Shown here: positions 57,046 through 64,000 of the stretch, in pieces
Numbering within the stretch: the first letter of the stretch is position 1
How the letters are laid out: each line of letters begins with the position of its first letter
From: Fragilariopsis cylindrus CCMP1102
Taxonomy: Eukaryota > Bacillariophyta > Bacillariophyceae > Bacillariales > Bacillariaceae
DNA: 64,000 nt
Assembly (NCBI GenBank): GCA_900095095.1
Contig: FMBT01000440.1
Coordinates: 42,151-106,150 of the forward strand
Direction of reading: 5' to 3'
Program-made: the position numbers and the translations under genes
Notes under the pieces: model-generated
Database searches by the model: none
The model's input: the letters and a program-made list of their open reading frames with translations, nothing else
What the model was told of the DNA's origin: nothing

Positions 57046-58249
57046 TGTTTTTTCATTCTAAGGAACCACTGTGAATGAAAAATATATTCACCGACATAAT
57101 ACAAACTGCACTTCTACACTTCTATTGCAATTCGTCTGGTATTGAAGAGTTCATATAATTTTTTTCAAAGTCAGGATTAAGATGACCAATTAGTTCAGAG
57201 TCATCACTTTTAGCGGATCCAGGTGGTGGTGGTTAATCTCCTATTCCATTAGTAGTGTAGTGGAATTGGTTATGGAACCCTCCAAGATCGCTGGGTTGAG
57301 TCTTGCCGGGTAATTTATATAATCTTGATGTAGTAGTAATATTAGTATCAGTAATATCTTCTTCTCCACTATCTTGGGATGGCAAGTCTTGTTCACTCAT
57401 TAGCGTTCTATACTCTTTGTCGGCCCGTACAGTAGACTAGTATTTGATTGAATTGACTTGGGTTCATTGGGAGTTTTGGGATCATTTTTGATGAACGCTT
57501 CGGCTAGTAGTGTTAGTGACGTAGCAATACAAAAATATTAATTTAACTTCTTCTTTTCTTCCGTAAATTCTTATACAATAACTGTTGGCCTTTCAGCTTT
57601 AAGTAGCCCTTGGCAGGATTCTATCGCTTGTTGGGATCATCTTTGATGAACTCGGCTAGTAGTGTTAGTGACGTAGCAATACAAAAATATTCCTTTAACT
57701 TCTTCTTTTCTTCCGTCAATTCTAATATAACGGAATCAGGTATCTAAATTAAAGAAGATGGCTGCATAAAGACAACGCATGCTCTGGTAGTATCTCTCTC
57801 CTATCAATGCAATAGACTTTGGAAGCGGCAGGAGGAATAATAGTCTTTTAGATCTACTTCGGGCTTGTCGTTGTCGCTGTCCATTGACTCCGCAATTGTG
57901 TAATTTTTGTTACTTCACATCTTTGAGCGCTGGCATGGGGGGCGCATGTAAAAAAAAAAATGATAAAAAACAAAGGTGATAAGAAACAAACACGGTAGTC
58001 AATTGACTAGCTGGATTAAATAAAAAATGGCATCATGTTAGCGCAGTAAGTCACAGTCTGCCCATCTTCCTACACTTTTATTTTTAATAGAAATCTCATG
58101 GGCCAGAAAAGAGGTAGTTTTCCTACCCTTTTTTCAGAAATAATGATAATTTCATCATGTTAGCGCTGTATTATTACGATCGTATTGTACTGTATTGTAT
58201 TATTAATTACTACTACTAAAATATGAAGAATAAAATACTGATGTGGTGT
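57046..58249. other. Gene-free region with a duplicated block
   Basis: A block with GTGTTAGTGACGTAGCAATACAAAAATATT occurs at about 57510 and 57660 (roughly 150 bp apart). A weak tRNA-like stretch lies near 57236-57345. No protein gene is seen. Confidence 0.5.
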
Positions 58250-59334
58250 TGTTTAGTGCATCAGGTGCATGGTGTATTTTACTAACACATTGTTTTACCA
58301 ACATCACACCCCTGACAGGTGCAAGGTGTATTCTATTAACAAATTATTTTACCAACATCACACACACACATACTGCTGCTGCATCATTGATCTTACCTCA
58401 TTTGATGATAATGGTATGAAATCCTCCTTCCTCCTACTTTGCAGCTACCTACCACATGCTGTTGTTCCCCCATTATTGGGACCTACAATACAACAAGGAA
58501 ACAATTTAGCTGCAGATGTAGTTCACCAGGTAGGTAGGTAGGTAGGAGTTACTTTGTAGTAGTAGAACATGAGGATAATATGCAATTTAAGTAACAGCAT
58601 GTTTGTTCTGTCAGGTGGTAGAATCCTTTAACCCATTCAGGTGGTTTATGCAATATCACACTGCAAACTACTGCTGGTTCCAATAAAACCATGAATTAAT
58701 TCTACTTGCTGCAGCTTTAATACTGAGGAGTTGTTGTTTTGTGCATCCCTGACAGGTGCAAGGTGTATTTTACTAACACATTATCTTACCAACATCACAC
58801 ACACACAAACTCCTGCTGCATCATTTATCTTACCTCACTGGATAATGGTATGAAATCCTGACAGAAACAAGGTGTATTTTACTGACACATTATTTTACCA
58901 ACATCACACACACACAAACTCCTGCTGCATCATTTATCTTACCTCACTGGATAATGGTATGAAATCTTCCTTCCTCCTACTTTGCAGCTACCTACCACAT
59001 GCTATTGTTCAACCATTATAGGGACCAACAATACAACAAGGAAACAATTTAGCTGCAGATGTAGTTCACCAGGTAGGTAGTAGTTACTTTGTAGTAGTAG
59101 AACATGGGGATAATGTGCAATCTTAGTAACAGCATGTTTGTCCTTTCAGATGGTGGAATCCTTTAACCCATTCAGGTGGTTGATGCAATATCACACTACA
59201 AACTACTGCTGGTTCCAATACAACCATGAATTAATTCTACTTGCTGCAGCTTTAATTCTGAGGAGTTGTTGTTTTGTGCTTCCCTGGCACATGCAAGGTG
59301 TATTCTTTTAACAGATTATTTTACCAACATCACA

Positions 59335-59376
<42 letters not shown>

Positions 59377-61106
59377 CCTGCTGCATCATTGATCTTACCT
59401 CACTGAATAATGGTATGAAATCCTCCTTCCTCCTACTTTGCAGCTACCTACCACATGCTGTTGTTCCCCCATTATAGGGACCAACAATACAACAAGGAAA
59501 CAATTTAGCTGCAGATGTAGTTCACCAGGTAGGTAGGTAGTAGTTACTTTGTAGTAGTAGAACATGAGGATAATATGCAATCTTAGTAACAGGTTTGTCC
59601 TTTCAGATGGTAGAATCCTTTTACCCTTCCAGGTGGTTGATGCAAAATCACACTTCTAACTACTACTGGTTCCAAAACAACCATGAAATATTTTACTTGC
59701 TGCAGCTTTAATTCTGAGGAGTTGTTGTTTTGTGCTTCCCTGGCACATGCAAGGTGTATTCTTTTAACAGATTATTTTACCAACATCACACACACATACA
59801 CACACACACACACACACAAACTCCTGCTGCATCATTTATCTTACCTCACTGGATAATGGTATGAAATCCTCCTTCCTCCTACTTTGCAGCTACCTACCAC
59901 ATGCTGTTGTTCCCCCATTATAGGGACCAACAATACAACAAGGAAACAATTTAGCTGCAGATTAGTTCACCAGGTAGGTAGGTAGTACTGTTACTTAGTA
60001 GTAGTAGAACATGAGGATAATATGCAATCTTAGTAACAGGTTTGTCCTTTCAGATGGTAGAATCCTTTTACCCTTCAGGTGGTTGATGCAATATCACACT
60101 TCTAACTACTACTGGTTCCAAAACAACCATGAAATATTTTACTTGCTGCAGCTTTAATTCTGAGGAGTTGTTGTTTTGTGCTTCCCTGGCACATGCAAGG
60201 TGTATTCTTTTAACAGATTATTTTACCACACACCATCACACCACACCACACAAACTCCTGCTGCATCATTTATCTTACCTCACTGGATAATGGTATGAAA
60301 TCTCCTTCCTCCTACTTTGCAGCTACCTACCACATGCTATTGTTCCCCATTATAGGGACCAACAATACAACAAGGAAACAATTTAGCTGCAGATGTAGTT
60401 CACCAGGTAGGTAGGTAGTAGAGTTACTTTGTAGTAGTAGAACATGGGGATAATGTGCAATCTTAGTAACAGCATGTTTGTCCTTTCAGATGGTAGAATC
60501 CTTTAACCCATTCAGGTGGTTGATGCAATATCACACTACAAACTACTGCTGGTTCCAATACAACCATGAATAATTCTACTTGCTGCAGCTTTAATTCTGA
60601 GGAGTTGTTGTTTTGTGCTTCCCTGGCACATGCAAGGTGTATTCTTTTAACAGATTATTTTACCAACATCACACACACCACACCAGAAACTCCTGCTGCA
60701 TCATTTATCTCACCTCATTGATGATGATGTTATGAAATCCTCCTTCCTCCTACTTTGCAGCTACCTACCACATGCTGTTGTTCCCCTATTATAGGGACCA
60801 ACAATACAACAAGGAAACAATTTAGCTGCAGATGTAGTTCACCAGGTAGGTAGTAGTTACTTTGTAGTAGTAGAACATGAGGATAATATGCAATTTAGTA
60901 ACAGCATGTTTGTCCTTTCAGGTGGTGGAATCCTTTAACCCATTCAGGTGGTTGATGCAATATCACACTTCTAACTACTGCTGGTTCCAATACAACCATG
61001 AATTAATTCTACTTGCTGCAGCTTTAATTCTGAGGAGTTGTTGTTTTGTGCTTCCCTGGCACATGCAAGGTGTATTCTTTTAACAGATTATTTTACCAAC
61101 ATCACA

Positions 61107-61139
<33 letters not shown>

Positions 61140-61558
61140 CTCCTGCTGCATCATTTATCTTACCTCACTGGATAATGGTATGAAATCCTCCTTCCTCCTA
61201 CTTTGCAGCTACCTACCACATGCTATTGTTCACCATTATAGGGACCAACAATACAACAAGGAAACAATTTAGCTGCAGATGTAGTTCACCAGGTAGGTAG
61301 GTAGTAGTTACTTTGTAGTAGTAGAACATGGGGATAATGTGCAATCTTAGTAACAGCATGTTTGTCCTTTCAGATGGTAGAATCCTTTAACCCATTCAGG
61401 TGGTTGATGCAATATCACACTACAAACTACTGCTGGTTCCAATACAACCATGAATTAATTCTACTTGCTGCAGCTTTAATTCTGAGGAGTTGTTGTTTTG
61501 TGCTCCCCTGGAACATGCAAGGTGTATTCTTTTAACAGATTATTTTACCAACATCACA

Positions 61559-61593
<35 letters not shown>

Positions 61594-62009
61594 TCCTGCT
61601 GCATCATTTATCTTACCTCACTGGATAATGGTATGAAATCTTCCTTCCTCCTACTTTGCAGCTACCTACCACATGCTATTGTTCAACCATTATAGGGACC
61701 AACAATACAACAAGGAAACAATTTAGCTGCAGATGTAGTTCACCAGGTAGGTAGTAGTTACTTTGTAGTAGTAGAACATGAGGATAATATGCAATTTTGG
61801 TAACAGCATGTTTGTCCTTTCAGGTGGTAGAATCCTTTAACCCATTCAGGTGGTTGATGCAATATCACCCTTCTAACTACTGCTGGTTCCAATACAACCA
61901 AGAATTAATTCTACTTGCTGCAGCTTTAATTCTGAGGAGTTGTTGTTTTGTGCTTCCCTGGCACATGCAAGGTGTATTCTTTTAACAGATTATTTTACCA
62001 ACATACACA

Positions 62010-62044
<35 letters not shown>

Positions 62045-62460
62045 TCCTGCTGCATCATTTATCTTACCTCACTGGATAATGGTATGAAATCCTCCTTCCT
62101 CCTACTTTGCAACTACCTACCACATGCTGTTGTTCCCCCTATTATAGGGACCAACAATACAACAAGGAAACAATTTAGCTGCAGATGTAGTTCACCAGTT
62201 AGGTAGTAGTTACTTTGTAGTAGTAGAACATGGGGATAATGTGCAATCTTAGTAACAGCATGTTTGTCCTTTCAGATGGTGGAATCCTTTAACCCATTCA
62301 GGTGGTTGATGCAATATCACACTACAAACTACTGCTGGTTCCAATACAACCATGAATTAATTCTACTTGCTGCAGCTTTAATTCTGAGGAGTTGTTGTTT
62401 TGTGCTTCCCTGGCACATGCAAGGTGTATTCTTTTAACAGATTATTTTACCAACATCACA

Positions 62461-62495
<35 letters not shown>

Positions 62496-63804
62496 TCCTG
62501 CTGCATCATTTATCTTACCTCACTGGATAATGGTATGAAATCCTCCTTCCTCCTACTTTGCAACTACCTACCACATGCTGTTGTTCCCCCTATTATAGGG
62601 ACCAACAATACAACAAGGAAACAATTTAGCTGCAGATGTAGTTCACCAGTTAGGTAGTAGTTACTTTGTAGTAGTAGAACATGGGGATAATGTGCAATCT
62701 TAGTAACAGCATGTTTGTCCTTTCAGATGGTAGAATCCTTTAACCCATTCAGGTGGTTGATGCAATATCACACTACAAACTACTGCTGGTTCCAATACAA
62801 CCATGAATTAATTCTACTTGCTGCAGCTTTAATTCTGAGGAGTTGTTGTTTTGTGCTTCCCTGGCACATGCAAGGTGTATTCTTTTAACAGATTATTTTA
62901 CCAACATCACACACACATACACACACACACACACACACACAAACTCCTGCTGCATCATTTATCTTACCTCACTGGATAATGGTATGAAATCCTCCTTCCT
63001 CCTACTTTGCAGCTACCTACCACATGCTGTTGTTCCCCATTATAGGGACCAACAATACAACAAGGAAACAATTTAGCTGCAGATGTAGTTCACCAGGTAG
63101 GTAGTAGTTACTTTGTAGTAGTAGAACATGAGGATAATATGCAATTTTAGTAACAGCATGTTTGTCCTTTCAGGTGGTAGAATCCTTTAACCCATTCAGG
63201 TGGTTGATGCAATATCACCCTTCTAACTACTGCTGGTTCCAATACAACCATGAATTAATTCTACTTGCTGCAGCTTTAATTCTGAGGAGTTGTTGTTTTG
63301 TGCTTCCCTGGCACATGCAAGGTGTATTCTTTTAACAGATTATTTTACCAACATCACACACACATACACACACACACACACACACAAACTCCTGCTGCAT
63401 CATTTATCTTACCTCACTGGATAATGGTATGAAATCCTCCTTCCTCCTACTTTGCAACTACCTACCACATGCTGTTGTTCCCCCATTATAGGGACCAACA
63501 ATACAACAAGGAAACAATTTAGCTGCAGATGTAGTTCACCAGTTAGGTAGTAGTTACTTTGTAGTAGTAGAACATGGGGATAATGTGCAATCTTAGTAAC
63601 AGCATGTTTGTCCTTTCAGATGGTGGAATCCTTTAACCCATTCAGGTGGTTGATGCAATATCACACTACAAACTACTGCTGGTTCCAATACAACCATGAA
63701 TTAATTCTACTTGCTGCAGCTTTAATTCTGAGGAGTTGTTGTTTTGTGCTTCCCTGGCACATGCAAGGTGTATTCTTTTAACAGATTATTTTACCAACAT
63801 CACA

Positions 63805-63839
<35 letters not shown>

Positions 63840-64000
63840 TCCTGCTGCATCATTTATCTTACCTCACTGGATAATGGTATGAAATCCTCCTTCCTCCTAC
63901 TTTGCAACTACCTACCACATGCTGTTGTTCCCCCTATTATAGGGACCAACAATACAACAAGGAAACAATTTAGCTGCAGATGTAGTTCACCAGTTAGGTA
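58250..64000. repeat. 450-bp satellite array (at least twelve units), runs off the right edge
   Basis: GAGGAGTTGTTGTTTTGTGC marks the units at 58725, 59260, 59716, 60162, 60599, 61032, 61484, 61934, 62386, 62837, 63284 and 63730: spacings 433-456 bp, with one longer interval of 535 bp caused by a partial internal duplication near 58800-58920. A CA run inside each unit explains most of the length variation. Units are highly similar to each other in the right half, and each contains CACCAGGTAGGTAG and CCTTTCAG, which look like splice signals. Small open frames in the units are not called. Confidence 0.95.

Noticed and set aside
58269-63076. Repeated open frames of 60-90 residues (with His-Thr tracts) in the satellite
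   Set aside because: They are translations of the CA run and neighbouring repeat, present in every unit, and end in stops within the unit.

Overview
This is a nuclear segment from a eukaryote, most likely a stramenopile alga and probably a diatom. The evidence is short GT-AG introns (19-30 nt micro-exons, introns of roughly 40-315 nt), a mitochondrial processing peptidase gene, tandem helicase-associated (HA) domains of the type expanded in diatoms, many secreted or membrane proteins with Pro-Thr, Ser-Ala or Lys repeats, very abundant simple repeats, and TTAGGG-like motifs. The species call is inference. No prokaryotic operon, CRISPR array, or convincing tRNA or rRNA gene is present.

Twelve genes can be supported. 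From left to right they are: a partial HA-domain/zinc-finger-like protein (- strand, runs off the left edge); MPP beta subunit (5435-7464, -, 3 exons); a secreted Lys-rich repeat protein (10371-11297, +); a small ankyrin protein (12092-12643, +); a Pro/Thr-rich membrane-anchored protein (13416-14147, -); an EF-hand membrane protein with a Ser-Ala tract (15598-16542, +); a secreted beta-propeller-like type I membrane protein (20555-22674, -, 3 exons); a Cys-rich single-pass membrane protein (23699-24799, +); a secreted subtilase homologue that appears to have lost two of its three catalytic residues (27717-30761, -, 3 exons); an MFS transporter with two micro-exons (33883-35919, +, 4 exons); and a large diatom-type repeat protein (38565-41256, +, 2 exons), followed by a secreted BBE-like FAD oxidoreductase (42169-45069, -, 7 exons). 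The series ends with a membrane-anchored LicD-EEP fusion (50956-53793, +) and, as a thirteenth and less certain gene, a small acidic protein (54713-55165, -) lying between two identical-looking direct repeats.

The gene islands are separated by repeat clusters. One family (called R190 here, unit 181-196 bp) recurs in both orientations at about eight places and forms a ten-unit array at 25128-27010. It is associated with a shared terminal sequence, a central module and remnants of a coding region carrying a GWDNL..GK.SK.W motif, so the clusters look like decayed copies of one mobile element family. A 1 kb inverted repeat of this family brackets the MPP gene.

From 54 kb rightwards the window becomes satellite DNA: 262-bp direct repeats with TTAGGG-like motifs, a 26-bp TTAGGG-containing array, a 233-bp array, and a long array of about 450-bp units that runs off the right edge. 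Together these suggest subtelomeric or heterochromatic DNA. The genes are not a pathway: many encode secretory, membrane or cell-surface proteins, but no functional link between neighbours is visible.
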